Positions 17,499 through 28,078 of a stretch of DNA of 64,000 nt are shown piece by piece. The position numbers and the translations under genes were made by a program. The stretch comes from Streptococcus canis (lineage in GTDB: Bacteria > Bacillota > Bacilli > Lactobacillales > Streptococcaceae). The notes beneath the pieces are model-generated. The model was not told where the DNA came from. It saw nothing but the letters and a program-made list of their open reading frames with translations, and ran no database searches. The stretch spans positions 1,365,501-1,429,500 of the forward strand of contig NZ_LR134293.1 in NCBI RefSeq assembly GCF_900636575.1, read 5' to 3'. Each line of letters opens with the position of its first letter. Within the stretch, counting starts at the first letter, position 1.

Positions 17499-17537
17499 TT
17501 TTTAGTACATTATTTCACTAATACAAGAAGGTAAAGT

Positions 17538-17681
17538 ATGATAAAAAACAAATCAAGAATGAGAGAAATTGCTGTTTTTATTGGTAAAACAATCTTATTT
17601 TATCTGATTTTAATGTTGCTGGTCTATTTCTTTGGTTATCTAGGACATGGTCAAAGTAACTTTATTTACAATGAATTTTAG
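17538..17681 (+). CDS. dltX: DltX, small membrane protein of the D-alanylation system
   Basis: 47 residues with one transmembrane helix (KTILFYLILMLLVYFFGYL) and the conserved FIYNEF C-terminus that defines DltX. In other Firmicutes that C-terminal peptide is thought to act as an acyl carrier between DltC/DltB and DltD at the membrane. AAGGTAAAGT precedes the ATG. It ends 11 bases before dltA, so it is the first gene of the operon. Confidence 0.92.
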   Translation: MIKNKSRMREIAVFIGKTILFYLILMLLVYFFGYLGHGQSNFIYNEF

Positions 17682-17692
17682 GAGATTGACTG

Positions 17693-19231
17693 ATGATTAA
17701 GGATATGATTGACAGTATTGAGCAGTTTGCTCAGACACAGGCTGATTTTCCAGTCTATGATTGTTTGGGGGAACGTCGCACCTATGGACAACTCAAAAAA
17801 GATTCTGATAGCATTGCCTCATTTATAGATAATTTAGGGTTACCGGCAAAATCTCCAGTTTTAGTTTTTGGGGCTCAAACTTATGATATGTTAGCTACTT
17901 TTGTAGCCTTGACCAAATCAGGTCACGCCTATATCCCAGTAGATGTGCATTCAGCACCAGAACGTATTTTAGCGATTATTGAGATTGCTAAGCCAAGTTT
18001 AATCATTGCTATTGAGGACTTTCCTGTTACTATCGAAGGAATTTCCCTTGTCTCACTAGCAGAGATTGAGTCGGCAAAATTAGCAGAGATGCCCTATGAG
18101 CGAACACATTCTGTTAAAGGAAATGATAATTACTACATTATTTTCACCTCTGGAACGACGGGTCAACCAAAAGGGGTGCAAATTTCACATGACAATCTTT
18201 TGAGCTTTACCAACTGGATGATTGAAGATTCGGCATTTGACGTACCCAAACAGCCACAAATGCTGGCGCAGCCACCCTATTCCTTTGACCTTTCTGTCAT
18301 GTACTGGGCACCTACCTTGGCTTTAGGTGGAACCCTATTTGCACTTCCGAAAGAATTGGTGATAGACTTTAAACGGTTATTTACGACAATTGCGCAACTA
18401 CCTGTTGGCATTTGGACATCAACACCTTCATTTGCTGATATGGCCATGCTTAGCGATGATTTTTGCCAAGCTAAGATGCCAGCCTTAACGCATTTTTACT
18501 TTGATGGTGAAGAATTAACGGTTTCTACAGCTCGCAAACTCTTTGAACGTTTCCCAAATGCCAAGATTATCAATGCCTATGGACCAACCGAAGCGACGGT
18601 AGCCTTATCTGCTATTGAAATTACCAGAGAAATGGTGGATAATTATGCCCGTTTGCCGATTGGCTACCCAAAACCAGATTCTCCCACCTATATCATTGAT
18701 GAAGATGGTAAGGAGCTAGCTCCAGGAGAGCAGGGTGAAATTATTGTTACAGGGCCTGCTGTGTCAAAAGGTTACCTCAATAATCCTGAGAAGACAGCAG
18801 AAGCTTTCTTCACCTTTAATGGACAAGCTGCTTACCATACAGGGGACATTGGCTCACTGACAGAAGATAATATTTTGCTGTATGGTGGCCGTTTAGACTT
18901 TCAAATTAAATACGCTGGTTATCGTATTGAATTGGAAGATGTTTCCCAGCAGTTGAATCAATCACCAATGGTGGCATCGGCTGTGGCTGTTCCAAGATAC
19001 AATAAAGAACATAAGGTTCAAAATCTCCTTGCCTATATTGTTGTGAAAGACGGTGTTAAAGAGCGTTTCGATAGGGAATTAGACCTAACAAAAGCTATTA
19101 AAGCTTCTGTAAAAGATAAGATGATGGCCTATATGATGCCCTCGAAATTTATCTACCGAGACAGTCTTCCGTTGACTCCAAATGGTAAGATTGACATTAA
19201 AGCTTTGATTAATGAGGTCAATAACCGATGA
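17693..19231 (+). CDS. dltA: D-alanine--D-alanyl carrier protein ligase DltA
   Basis: Adenylating enzyme of 512 residues that activates D-alanine and loads it on DltC. Core motifs: [13 protein letters not shown] (P-loop, near 153), [19 protein letters not shown], and the C-terminal Lys in [25 protein letters not shown] before ATG. The stop overlaps the dltB start by four bases. D-alanylation lowers teichoic-acid charge and raises resistance to cationic peptides. Confidence 0.96.
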   Translation: MIKDMIDSIEQFAQTQADFPVYDCLGERRTYGQLKKDSDSIASFIDNLGLPAKSPVLVFGAQTYDMLATFVALTKSGHAYIPVDVHSAPERILAIIEIAKPSLIIAIEDFPVTIEGISLVSLAEIESAKLAEMPYERTHSVKGNDNYYIIFTSGTTGQPKGVQISHDNLLSFTNWMIEDSAFDVPKQPQMLAQPPYSFDLSVMYWAPTLALGGTLFALPKELVIDFKRLFTTIAQLPVGIWTSTPSFADMAMLSDDFCQAKMPALTHFYFDGEELTVSTARKLFERFPNAKIINAYGPTEATVALSAIEITREMVDNYARLPIGYPKPDSPTYIIDEDGKELAPGEQGEIIVTGPAVSKGYLNNPEKTAEAFFTFNGQAAYHTGDIGSLTEDNILLYGGRLDFQIKYAGYRIELEDVSQQLNQSPMVASAVAVPRYNKEHKVQNLLAYIVVKDGVKERFDRELDLTKAIKASVKDKMMAYMMPSKFIYRDSLPLTPNGKIDIKALINEVNNR

Positions 19232-20484
19232 TGACGTTTTTTGATCACGTTCCCTATATGGAACCTTATGGGAATCCTATTTATTTTGTTTACCTTATCT
19301 TGGCATTCTTACCTGCCATTATTGGGATTTTTAAGCAAAAGCGCTTAAGCACTTATGAAACCTTGGTCAGTTTGGTTTTCATTTTCTTTATGTTTGGGGG
19401 AGACCACTATCTGCAATTATTAGCTTTTTTCTTTTATCTCATTTGGCAGGTAGTTAGCGTCTTTGCTTACAAGAAATACCGGGAGAAAGCCAATAGTGCA
19501 GGAGTATTTTACCTAGCTATTGCGATGGGCTTATTCCCCCTTATCTGGGTCAAAGTGGCCCCCTTAACAGGACCTTCTCCTCAAACTCTCTTTAGCTTTC
19601 TAGGGATTTCTTATTTGACCTTCAAAAGTATTGGGGTGATTATTGAATTGCGAGATGGTACCCTCAAAGAGGTTAGCTTGTCTGACTTTATTCGCTTCAT
19701 GATTTTTTTCCCAACCTTTTCAAGTGGTCCTATTGATCGCTTTAGGCGTTTTCAAGAAGATTATCATACTCTTCCTGACCGCAATACCTATCTGGCCATG
19801 CTCAACAAAGCAGTGATGTATATCATGTTAGGTTTCCTCTACAAGCATATCATTTCTTATTGCTTGGGTGGGATTTTACTCCCTATTATTGAAAATAAGG
19901 CCCTAATGGTTGGAGGTTATTTTAACAAAGAGACCATCCTTGTCATGTATGTCTATGGCTTGAATCTCTTTTTTGACTTTGCTGGTTATTCGATGTTTGC
20001 GATTGGTATTTCCTACCTATTAGGCATTCGGACGCCAGAAAACTTTAACATGCCTTTCTTATCAGCAAGCTTGAAAGACTTCTGGAATAGATGGCACATG
20101 AGTTTGTCTTTCTGGTTTAGAGATTATGTCTTTATGCGATTGGTTCATTTATTAATCAAACATAAGGCCTTTAAAAATCGAAATGTTACCTCTGGTATTG
20201 CCTATTTGGTTAATATGCTGGTCATGGGATTTTGGCATGGCTTGACTTGGTATTACATTGCCTATGGACTCTTCCATGGGATTGGGTTGATTGTCAACGA
20301 TGCTTGGATTCGCAAGAAAAAAGAAATGAATCGTCTTCGTAAGAAAAAAGGTCTTTCACCCCTCTTTCAGAGCAAGGCATTCCATGTCTTATGTATCGTG
20401 ATAACCTTCCACGTTGTCATGTTTTCACTTCTGTTATTCTCTGGATTTTTAAATGATCTTTGGTTTAACAGACCACTACATTAA
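19228..20484 (+). CDS. dltB: DltB, MBOAT-family D-alanyl transferase
   Basis: 418-residue multi-pass membrane protein of the MBOAT acyltransferase family. The active-site His is in [13 protein letters not shown] near 335, and [15 protein letters not shown] near 288 is the other conserved block. It takes D-alanine from DltC-phosphopantetheine across the membrane. The start (ATGATG) overlaps the dltA stop; the second ATG is equally possible. Confidence 0.96.
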   Translation: MMTFFDHVPYMEPYGNPIYFVYLILAFLPAIIGIFKQKRLSTYETLVSLVFIFFMFGGDHYLQLLAFFFYLIWQVVSVFAYKKYREKANSAGVFYLAIAMGLFPLIWVKVAPLTGPSPQTLFSFLGISYLTFKSIGVIIELRDGTLKEVSLSDFIRFMIFFPTFSSGPIDRFRRFQEDYHTLPDRNTYLAMLNKAVMYIMLGFLYKHIISYCLGGILLPIIENKALMVGGYFNKETILVMYVYGLNLFFDFAGYSMFAIGISYLLGIRTPENFNMPFLSASLKDFWNRWHMSLSFWFRDYVFMRLVHLLIKHKAFKNRNVTSGIAYLVNMLVMGFWHGLTWYYIAYGLFHGIGLIVNDAWIRKKKEMNRLRKKKGLSPLFQSKAFHVLCIVITFHVVMFSLLLFSGFLNDLWFNRPLH

Positions 20485-20499
20485 TAAAGGAAGTATAAA

Positions 20500-20739
20500 A
20501 TGTCTATTGAAGAAACTGTAATTGAATTATTTGATCGTTTATTTATGGAAGATGTTTCAGAGATGATGGACGAAGACTTGTTTGATGCAGGTGTTTTGGA
20601 TAGTCTTGGGACAGTGGAACTGATTGTTGAGCTGGAGTCAACCTTCAATATCAAAGTGCCTATTTCAGAATTTGGTCGTGATGATTGGAATACCGTGACT
20701 AAGATTGTTCAAGGTGTAGAGGAATTACAGCATGCTTAA
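20500..20739 (+). CDS. dltC: D-alanyl carrier protein DltC
   Basis: 79-residue acyl-carrier protein. The phosphopantetheine Ser lies in [12 protein letters not shown] near residue 36, and the protein is acidic as expected. RBS AAAGGAAG before ATG. It overlaps dltD by eight bases. Confidence 0.97.
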
Positions 20740-21994
20740 GAGACTCTGGTTAATCCTAGGTCCTCTTCTTATTGCCTCCCTTTTGGTTATTGTCACTATT
20801 TTTAGTTTTCCGACTAAACCTGATCATTCCTTAACTCAGGAAAAATCAAATGCTGTTGCCATCACGGATAGTTCCTTTAAGAATGGCTTAATTAAAAGAC
20901 AAGCCTTATCTGATAGAAGTTGCCGCTTTGTTCCTTTTTTTGGTTCCAGCGAATGGAGTCGAATGGACGGTATGCACCCGTCGGTGCTCGCAGAGCGCTA
21001 CAAGCGGAGTTATAGACCATTTTTAATTGGCAAAAGAGGATCAGCTTCTTTATCACATTATTATGGTATGCAACAGATTTCCAAGGATATGCAAGGGGAA
21101 AAGGCAGTTTTTGTAGTGTCTCCTCAGTGGTTTACTCCACAGGGGACCAATCCAGGGGCAGTTCAAATGTATTTGTCCAATACCCAAGTGATTGAATTTT
21201 TACTACAAGCGAAGACTGATAAAGAATCACAATTTGCTGCTAGGCGTTTGCTTGAGGTAAATCCCGGAGTTTCTAAATCACATTTACTTAAAAAGATTAG
21301 CAAGGGTCAAACGCTTAGTCATTGGGATAGGGCTATTTTGAAATGTCAACATCAAGTGGCCCTTCGAGAAGAGTCTCTCTTTAGCTTTTTAGGTAAATCA
21401 GCTAATTATGAGACTAAGATTGTGCCGCGGGTCAAAGGATTGCCGAAAACATTTTCCTATCAACGATTGAATGAGCTAGCAACTAAAAGAGGTCAACTGG
21501 CAACGACTAATAATCGTTTTGGCATTAAGAATACCTTTTATAGTAAGCGCATTGCTCCCCAGTACAATCTGTATAAAAATTTCCAAGTTAATTATAGTTA
21601 TCTTGCTTCCCCAGAATACAATGATTTTCAGTTGCTCTTATCAGAGTTTGCCAAGCAAAAAACAGATGTTATTTTCATCATCACACCTGTGAATAAGGCT
21701 TGGGCAGATTATACAGGACTCAATCAAGACAAGTATCAAGAGGCAGTTCGCAAGATTAAGTATCAATTAAAATCACAAGGCTTTCATCATATTGCTGACT
21801 TCTCAAAAGATGGTGGCGAATCCTATTTCATGCAAGACACCATTCACATTGGTTGGAATGGCTGGTTAGCTTTTGATAAAGAAGTTCAACCATTTCTAGA
21901 AACGAAGCAGCCAGCGCCAAGCTATCGGATAACCCCTTATTTTTATGGTAAAGAGTGGGCAAACAAGCGCTTGGTTTCCGAAGCTGAAGAATAA
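20732..21994 (+). CDS. dltD: DltD, extracytoplasmic D-alanyl transfer protein
   Basis: 420 residues: an N-terminal signal-anchor ([20 protein letters not shown]) and an SGNH-like domain. The nucleophile Ser is in FFGSSEWSR near 71, and the partner Asp/His in [11 protein letters not shown] near 370. It moves D-alanine to lipoteichoic acid outside the cell. Last gene of the operon; a terminator follows. Confidence 0.95.
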
Positions 21995-22063
21995 CATCAT
22001 AAGTTTAATAAGACTGAAACAAGATGATTCTCTCTTGTGACAGCTGCTATTTTAGCCTGTCCT

Positions 22064-22092
22064 GAGACCATCTAAGTTTGGTCTTATTTGTT
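22064..22092 (+). terminator. dlt operon terminator
   Basis: AGACCA, 8-nt loop, TGGTCT, then TATTTGTTT. Confidence 0.6.
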
Positions 22093-22194
22093 TGCGGCGA
22101 GGTGCAAAAGGTGTAGAGAAAGAAGAAGGGTCAGACTTGTTTTCAAGTATAGCAAAATGAAATAAATAGAGTACATTTATGATATAGTGGCTTT

Positions 22195-22960
22195 ATGGCA
22201 TAGTCACTAGATTTTCGTAAAAAAGTTCTCGCATACTGTGACAAAACTGGCGGCATTTCTGAAGCATCTCTCGTTTTTCAACTATCACGTAACACTACTT
22301 ATCAACGGCTAAAACTAAAAGAGAAAACAGGCGCGCTTACTCACCAAGTTAGAGAAAACAAATCAAGAAAAGTTGATAGGGATAACTTAAAAAAACTATC
22401 TTGAAATTTATCCAGCTGCTTATTTGATTGAAATAGTTTCTGAGTTGGGCTGTCAGCCAACCGCTATTTAGTAGGTTCTCAAAGCTATAGGGTATAATCG
22501 AAAAAAGTGCTCTAGCTATTAGGAGCAAGCTCCTGAACAAGTAGCTCTGTTCCTTAACGCATGTAACCACTTAGGGCACCTGACTCTTGTTTCTAGTGAT
22601 GAGACAGGGGAAACCATAGTTTATCAAGACTATGGTCCTTTCTTAAAAGGTCAGGTTTCTGAAAGAAAGTACTGGCGACTATCTTTAGTTGCAGGTCTCT
22701 TAAATGGTGAGCTTATAGCCCCCATTATTTACAAAGAGCCTATGACTAGTGACTTGTTCCAAAAAGTCTTACTCCCCGCTTTAGATACATTGGTTGTCAT
22801 TATGGACAAGGCAACGTTTCATAGGAGGAGTAGGCTAGAGGTCTTGTGTAAGGAGCAGGGACATAGACTTTTACCCCTTCCTCCGTACTCACCTGAGTAT
22901 CATTTTATTGAGAAAATACGGACTCATATCAAAAACACCTCAGCAAAGTATTGTCAGAAC
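22195..22960 (+). pseudogene. Degenerate IS630-family transposase (IS630-Spn1-like)
   Basis: The N-terminal HTH is readable (SLDFRKKVLAYCDKTGGISE), but codon 3 is TAG, a frameshift occurs near 22385 and further stops follow. The catalytic domain is recognisable as SSDETGETIVYQDYG, then IMDKATFHRRSRLE with its Asp and LPPYSPEYHFIEKI with its Glu, so this was a DDE transposase. Sequence past about 22960 no longer matches the family. The element is inactive. It lies between dlt and a decayed regulator, marking an accessory junction. Confidence 0.8.
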
Positions 22961-23198
22961 GATACTTTTTTAAGTCACTTTTGTCTTGCTCCTGTTTCAG
23001 TTGACTATAGTAAACACAATTTAGAGACTGATGAGAGATGTAAGTCAGATCTTGTTATTAGATTAGACATCAAAAAAACCTTGCTCCTTTATCTAAAGAG
23101 GCAAGGTTTTGAGTTACAAGAAATTAGTCGAGATAGATCACTCCTCTCGGACTTTACACCAGAAGGTTATGGTTTTTATCAGGCTGGCATTTTTTGGC
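22961..23198. other. Gene-free stretch between the IS remnant and the LacI pseudogene
   Basis: A plus-strand frame stays open here as a read-through of the IS fragment, but its composition is not protein-like and it spans a terminator hairpin. No gene is supported. Confidence 0.5.
23072..23110 (-). terminator. Terminator of the LacI-family pseudogene
   Basis: On the minus strand AAAACCTTGC, a loop with an inner TTTA/TAAA pair, GCAAGGTTTT and further T. Confidence 0.75.
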
Positions 23199-23949
23199 CT
23201 ATTCAATAGCATCTAAAATTAACTGTCCTTTTGGGAGATGAACTGTTGGCAGGTAAAGGTTCTGTGGCTTGTGGTCAAAGAGTTGGTTTAAACTCTCATC
23301 AATCAGCAAAAGATTATTTTTTTCAAAGTGGGTTAGCTCACGAAGGTCTTTTATAATGTGCAAACTTGGAAAGAGGGCAGAAACGTGCTCATATCGCTCA
23401 TGATTAGTAATAGGCAAGGAAAGCAGGGGATAAGGTTTTTTGTTGAAAAACTGTTCTGTCTGGTTTTTGAGAGCAGCATAATCTGTATTAATCTGGAAGA
23501 AGAGGGGGTCATTAACAAAGCTATCAATGGCAATTAGGGTTTTGAAATGAAGTTTCCCAATCTTTTAAAAATGTCATTATCAATGTCTAAGGTCAAGATG
23601 AGGTCAGCCTAATCAAATTTTTCAATGCTATCTTCATTTAGGCAAACCAGTTGATAGTCCTGCTCGTGCAGGAGACGGGATAGAAAACTAATGGTATGCA
23701 GTTGTTTAGCCCTAGCTAAAATGGTATCTACATATTTGTAATACAGGACAACACTGTTTGATTATTGTGTGACAATGATCTGGCTGCCTGATTAGGCGTA
23801 TAGTTAAGAAGGTTGCTAATATGAAGGGCCTTATTGCGGGTTTCTTCACTAATTTTTTGATCATTGCGCTGGTGTAACACGTAAGAAACGGTTGTTACAG
23901 AAATCTCGACTTCTCGCGCAATATCTTTAATAGTAATTTCAGATGTCAT
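23199..23949 (-). pseudogene. LacI-family regulator, inactivated
   Basis: The first 73 codons (23728-23949) encode a good LacI HTH (ITIKDIAREVEISVTTVSYV, then LNYTPNQAARSL). A frameshift near 23740 stops it. In the next frame the ligand-binding part continues (YYKYVDTILARAKQLHTISF), is broken again by TAG near 23607, and reads on to the stop at 23199. Two independent lesions argue against sequencing error. The restored protein (about 250 residues) is also shorter than usual for LacI (about 330). Its position behind malG suggests it once regulated sugar genes. Confidence 0.8.
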
Positions 23950-23994
23950 AGTTTTGTTATATCCGAATTCATGGTAAAAGTCAAGGAATCATTG

Positions 23995-24034
23995 ATAGAT
24001 TTAGCTGGTAAGAAGGAGTACCAGCTAAATCTAT
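23995..24034. repeat. Perfect 16-bp inverted repeat
   Basis: ATAGATTTAGCTGGTA and TACCAGCTAAATCTAT separated by 8 bases. No T run follows on either strand, so a simple terminator is unlikely. It lies between malG and the LacI pseudogene. Confidence 0.7.
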
Positions 24035-24054
24035 TATCGACTGTCTTATTTATC

Positions 24055-24093
24055 AAAAACCTTCTAAAGGCAAGTCCTTTAGAAGGTTTGGCA
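24055..24093 (-). terminator. malXFG operon terminator
   Basis: AAACCTTCTAAAGG pairs with CCTTTAGAAGGTTT around a 5-nt loop, then TTT, downstream of the malG stop on the minus strand. Confidence 0.9.
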
Positions 24094-24102
24094 TTTTGTA
24101 AC

Positions 24103-24939
24103 TTATTTAACAGAACCGCCTGTGATTCCTTCAACATAGTATTTTTGCATAAACATGAAGAGGAGGGTAATTGGAATGGCGATGAGAACAGAACCAGCAG
24201 TGAAGGCCATAAACCAGTTGTTAATGGTATCGGGCTGGAGCATTGAAAAGAGTCCAATAGCAACTGTGTATTTGCTTGTGGCGTCTCCTAAAATAACTTG
24301 GGCAAAAATGAAGTCAATCCAAGGGCCCATGAAAGCTAGTAGAGCAGTATAGACAATAATTGGTTTTGACAGTGGAAGGGTAATCTTGAAGAAGATATCC
24401 ATTCGTGTAGCTCCGTCAATCATGGCTGATTCGTCGAGCGAGTAAGGAATGGTGTCAAAGAACCCTTTTGCGATGTAAAAACTAAGGGCAGCACCTGCTG
24501 AATAAACCAAAACAAGAGCTGTCAGGGTTTGGGTAAGGCCTAAAGCTTTCAAGATATAATAGATAGCAATCATGCTCATGAAACCAGGGAACATGTTTAA
24601 AATAAGAGCCAGTTTCAAGAAGCGATTACGGAATTTAAACTTGATACGGCTAAGTGAATAAGCTATAGCCACCGTAATAAAAGTTGAGATAATACAAGTG
24701 AAGGTTGCCACGATAAAGGTATTCATAAACCATCGACCAAATGGGAAAGTCTCATTGGTAAAGAGCTTGATGTAATGATCTAGCGTGAAGGTTTTTGGAA
24801 TGAAATAATTCACATAGGCTGTCCCTTCGCCACGGAAACTAGTGAGAAGGACCCAAGCGATTGGGAAGAGCCAAATGATTGAGAGGATGATTAAAGTGGC
24901 ATAAACGAGGCCAAGTTGAAATCGACGTTTGTTTTTCAT
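24103..24939 (-). CDS. malG: Maltodextrin ABC transporter permease MalG (MalD)
   Basis: 278-residue inner permease with six hydrophobic segments and the EAA loop ESAMIDGATRMDIFFKITLP near residue 180, where the ATPase docks. No ATPase gene is nearby; streptococci usually use a shared MsmK-type ATPase encoded elsewhere. The start overlaps the malF stop (TAATG). Confidence 0.93.
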   Translation of the reverse strand: MKNKRRFQLGLVYATLIILSIIWLFPIAWVLLTSFRGEGTAYVNYFIPKTFTLDHYIKLFTNETFPFGRWFMNTFIVATFTCIISTFITVAIAYSLSRIKFKFRNRFLKLALILNMFPGFMSMIAIYYILKALGLTQTLTALVLVYSAGAALSFYIAKGFFDTIPYSLDESAMIDGATRMDIFFKITLPLSKPIIVYTALLAFMGPWIDFIFAQVILGDATSKYTVAIGLFSMLQPDTINNWFMAFTAGSVLIAIPITLLFMFMQKYYVEGITGGSVK

Positions 24940-26300
24940 TATTTAGCCGCTCCTTCCTTGTATGATGCTGTTCGAGTATAGGCAAGTAAGCTAAAGATAG
25001 CCGAAACTGTAAAGATTAAGATACCGATAACAGAAGCTAGATTGTAGTCAGCAGCAGTAACGGTTAATTTATAGAGCCAAGTGACCAGCAAGTCTGTTGT
25101 TCCCGCCTGATAGTATTCGGAATTTGTTGGGCCACCACCAGTAAGAAGGTAGATTACATTAAAGTTATTAATATTTCCGATGAATTGTTGGATCAAGTTT
25201 GGTGTCATGATCAAGAGGATTTGAGGGAAAGTGATAGATTTGAAGACTTGGAATTTGCTCGCTCCATCAATTTCAGCAGCTTCAATTTGTTCACTTGGAA
25301 GGTTCATGATGATACCAGTTGCAATCAACATGGTAAATGGGATACCGATCCACATGTTGACAAAAATGATTGAGAATTTTGCCCAGAGAGGATCAGATAA
25401 AAATGGTATCGACCCATGAATCAAGCCGATTTTATTGAGGAGGGCATTTAGAGGACCTTCGTCATTGAGCAAGTTTCTCATAATCAATAATGAGATGAAT
25501 TGAGGAACGGCAATGGTAATAACGAAGATAGTACGCCACATTTTTTTCCATTTTAGCCCCTTGGTATTGATTAATAGGGCGAGAACAATACCAAAAAAGA
25601 AATTGGTTACTGTGGCAAAAACAGCCCAAATCAAAGTCCATGAGAAAACTGGGAAGAAAGTTCCAGCCATACGACCACTAAAAATATTACCAAAGTTAGC
25701 TAAGCCAACCCAATCAAATAAAGATTTTGGAGGTAAGTGATTATGATCAAAGTTGGTGAAGGCCAAACAGATCATGTAAATTAGAGGTAGAATAGTGAAT
25801 AATAGTACACAGATGAGTGGGATTGCCATCAAGGTCATGTGAAAACGACCGTTGGCAAGTGTCGCAAAGTCTTCTTTAAAGGTTGGAATTTTTTGTCCGT
25901 CTTGTTTGAGAAGATAAAGATTGCGAGCGCTTTTGAGGTTACACCAGTAAATATAAGCAAAGACTAGGCAGAAAATGAGTGATGCCAGACCAAAAATAAG
26001 CATCAACATGGAGTTGTCTCCATCAACGGCTACTTGGATTTTAATGCCATCAACGGTTTTGGTGGCCATTCCTTGAGTTTGGGTACCAAGGGTGAAGAGT
26101 CCACCAATAGCAGGAATGATTTGGGATACAAAAGCTATCAGGAATACCAGTTCACTGATTAAAAATAGGGTACCTTTGACAAATTGTTTGTTGGCGATAT
26201 TAGCAAATCCCATGATAATAGCAGAGAGCTTAATATCCCAACTTCCTTTTTTCATGGCTTCTGTCACAGATACTTGTGGTGTCAAACTTGACTGAGTCAT
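24939..26300 (-). CDS. malF: Maltodextrin ABC transporter permease MalF (MalC)
   Basis: 453 residues, about eight membrane segments, with a large insert after the second as in MalF/MalC. EAA loop EQIEAAEIDGASKFQVFKSI near 353. GGAGAATCG precedes the ATG. The 283-nt gap from malX holds a strong hairpin, so expression of the permeases may be lower than that of the binding protein. Confidence 0.93.
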   Translation of the reverse strand: MTQSSLTPQVSVTEAMKKGSWDIKLSAIIMGFANIANKQFVKGTLFLISELVFLIAFVSQIIPAIGGLFTLGTQTQGMATKTVDGIKIQVAVDGDNSMLMLIFGLASLIFCLVFAYIYWCNLKSARNLYLLKQDGQKIPTFKEDFATLANGRFHMTLMAIPLICVLLFTILPLIYMICLAFTNFDHNHLPPKSLFDWVGLANFGNIFSGRMAGTFFPVFSWTLIWAVFATVTNFFFGIVLALLINTKGLKWKKMWRTIFVITIAVPQFISLLIMRNLLNDEGPLNALLNKIGLIHGSIPFLSDPLWAKFSIIFVNMWIGIPFTMLIATGIIMNLPSEQIEAAEIDGASKFQVFKSITFPQILLIMTPNLIQQFIGNINNFNVIYLLTGGGPTNSEYYQAGTTDLLVTWLYKLTVTAADYNLASVIGILIFTVSAIFSLLAYTRTASYKEGAAK

Positions 26301-26583
26301 ATCGATTCTCCTTTATTTTAGGATACCAGAGTCGGTAAATCAGGTCATATCTCTTAATAGAAAAAACAACTAGCTAAGTGTTACGTAAACCTTTAAATGA
26401 TTAAAAATTTAAGTAGCACTAAGCTACTTAAATAACATCAAAAACAAGTAGGAGCGGGACTAACCCCCAACAAAACGTGATGGAGCTCAGTTCCACTCCT
26501 AAAAGATGAGTAGATAAGATAGCTTCTAGAAGTTACTCACCTCTGTGCTTGTTTCAGTATGGTATTAGTAAAACGAGATAAGA
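26301..26583 (-). other. malX-malF intergenic region with a repeat-like hairpin
   Basis: No gene. An imperfect inverted pair TAGGAGYGGRACT (26451-26463 against 26490-26502) resembles dispersed streptococcal intergenic repeats with a GGAGYGGGACT core. A second pair, GAGTA/TACTC, lies next to the malX stop. The terminator-like hairpin at 26404-26434 follows on the minus strand. Confidence 0.5.
26404..26434 (-). terminator. Internal terminator-like hairpin between malX and malF
   Basis: ATTTAAGTAGC, TTAGT loop, GCTACTTAAAT, TTTT on the minus strand. Partial termination here would yield more malX than malFG message. Confidence 0.7.
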
Positions 26584-27837
26584 TTATTTTGTTGCAGCGA
26601 TGTCTTTGTCAAATTGTTGCAATTTAGCAAGGTAATCACCTTCTTTGATTTTACCGTTGAAGGCATCACTAAGAATAGCAGCACTTTCAGTCCAGAATGT
26701 GCCCATTTGGCTAAGTTTTGGCATTACGACAGTATATTCTGAAGAAGAACCCATTGTGATAACCGTTTTAGCAAGTTCGTTTGATTGAACAGCTTCTGAA
26801 GATTGAACTTCTTTGTTAGCTGGGACAATATTACGAGTCTTGAATTGGTTTTCTTGGCTTTCAGCGTTAGTCAAGTATGATGCTAATTTGTAGCTAGCTG
26901 CGATACGTTTTGTATCACCTTTAGCTGGTGCTTGGTTGACTGCGTAGAGTTTTACACCCAAGAATGCCTTTTGTTGAACAGTTTCGCCACCAATAGTTAC
27001 TTTTGGATAAACAGCGACACCAAGGTTTTCTTTGCCGATAGCTTTTTGAGCAGCTTCGTAATCCCAAGGTCCTGATTCAAAGGAAGCCACTGAACCGTCA
27101 CCAAATTTAGACATAACGTTGTTGGCATCTAAGCTAACAAATCCTTTGTTTGAAGCTTGGTCTGCAATCCACTTAAGAACAGCAGCGCCTTTTTCATTGC
27201 CCCAGTTAGTTCCTTTAACATCTTCACCGTTTTCACCGAATAAAGTGTTACCAACTGACATGAACAATGGTCCAGTAACATAAGCGTTAGCTTGTTTGAA
27301 GGTACCACCGAAAGTTGCTTTTGCTGTAATGGTATCGTATGAAGCAACATCTTCAGCGGCTAATTTTGTTTTGTTGTAGAAAAGAACTTGAGATTCAATA
27401 CCAAATGGGAAGGCATAAGTTTTTCCTTTGTATTGAGCACCTACAATTGCTTGGTCAGTAGCAGTTGTAGCAATTTCTTTGGTGTATTCTTCTGGAACTT
27501 CTTGGATTGTACCAGATTCTACAAGTTGACCAAGTTGGTCATGAGGAAGCGAGAAGACATCGGCAGCAGTTGAAGCGTCTTTTTTGATTTTTTCTTGTGC
27601 TTTTGGATCTTCTGATTCGACGACTTTAACTTTATAGCCAGAATCTTTTTCAAATTTTGCAACAATATCTGCGTATGATTTTTTAGCTCCAGTTGGAACC
27701 CAAAGTTTAATCATTTTTGAATCAGAGCCTGCTGCTGATTCTGTTTTATTTTTTGAATCAGATCCGCATCCGACTAATAAGGTACTTGCAAGTGTCAAAC
27801 CTGCTCCACCGACGATAACTTTTTGCCATGATTTCAT
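26584..27837 (-). CDS. malX: Maltodextrin-binding lipoprotein MalX (MalE family)
   Basis: 417-residue extracellular solute-binding protein. The signal peptide ends in a lipobox LLVGC with Cys24 as the lipidation site, followed by a Ser/Asp/Lys-rich linker. The mature part shows the family patterns DVFSLPHDQLGQLVESG and YAFPFGIESQVLFYNK. It delivers maltodextrins to MalF/MalG. RBS GGAGGAAATAGCT. Promoter and operator upstream are described separately. Confidence 0.95.
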   Translation of the reverse strand: MKSWQKVIVGGAGLTLASTLLVGCGSDSKNKTESAAGSDSKMIKLWVPTGAKKSYADIVAKFEKDSGYKVKVVESEDPKAQEKIKKDASTAADVFSLPHDQLGQLVESGTIQEVPEEYTKEIATTATDQAIVGAQYKGKTYAFPFGIESQVLFYNKTKLAAEDVASYDTITAKATFGGTFKQANAYVTGPLFMSVGNTLFGENGEDVKGTNWGNEKGAAVLKWIADQASNKGFVSLDANNVMSKFGDGSVASFESGPWDYEAAQKAIGKENLGVAVYPKVTIGGETVQQKAFLGVKLYAVNQAPAKGDTKRIAASYKLASYLTNAESQENQFKTRNIVPANKEVQSSEAVQSNELAKTVITMGSSSEYTVVMPKLSQMGTFWTESAAILSDAFNGKIKEGDYLAKLQQFDKDIAATK

Positions 27838-27874
27838 AGCTATTTCCTCCTAAGATATATTTCTTACACTTAAT

Positions 27875-27903
27875 ATTATGCAACCGCTTGCAGAAAAAGT
27901 CAA
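27875..27903 (-). promoter_or_regulatory. malX promoter with MalR-type operator in the spacer
   Basis: TTGACT, 17-bp spacer, CATAAT on the minus strand. The spacer carries the near-palindrome TGCAACCGCTTGCA (27879-27892), a LacI-family operator; the same arrangement recurs before malM. Confidence 0.85.
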
Positions 27904-27981
27904 GCGTTTTTTTTAAAAACTTATCTTTTTTTAAATAGTCAGTGTCTCTTCCTTTCTTATTTTAAAAATACAAACTAGAAG

Positions 27982-28009
27982 TTGATTTTTTAAAAGATAA
28001 CTGTATAAT
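27982..28009 (+). promoter_or_regulatory. malR promoter
   Basis: TTGATT, 16 bp, TATAAT, divergent from malX. Confidence 0.65.
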
Positions 28010-28078
28010 GGAAACAAAATACAAGAGAAAAAGCTTGAGATAGGTATTATCTTAAGTAAATACAAGAACGAGGTGACT

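Noticed and set aside
22961..23209. Plus-strand frame continuing the IS630 fragment to 23209
   Set aside because: It runs through a terminator hairpin and antisense to the LacI pseudogene; composition beyond 22960 does not match a transposase.
23995..24034. Terminator reading of the 16-bp inverted repeat
   Set aside because: No T tract on either strand; the real terminator is the separate hairpin at 24055-24093.
24103..24246. Plus-strand frames opposite malG
   Set aside because: They are antisense to a well-supported permease gene and have no ribosome site.
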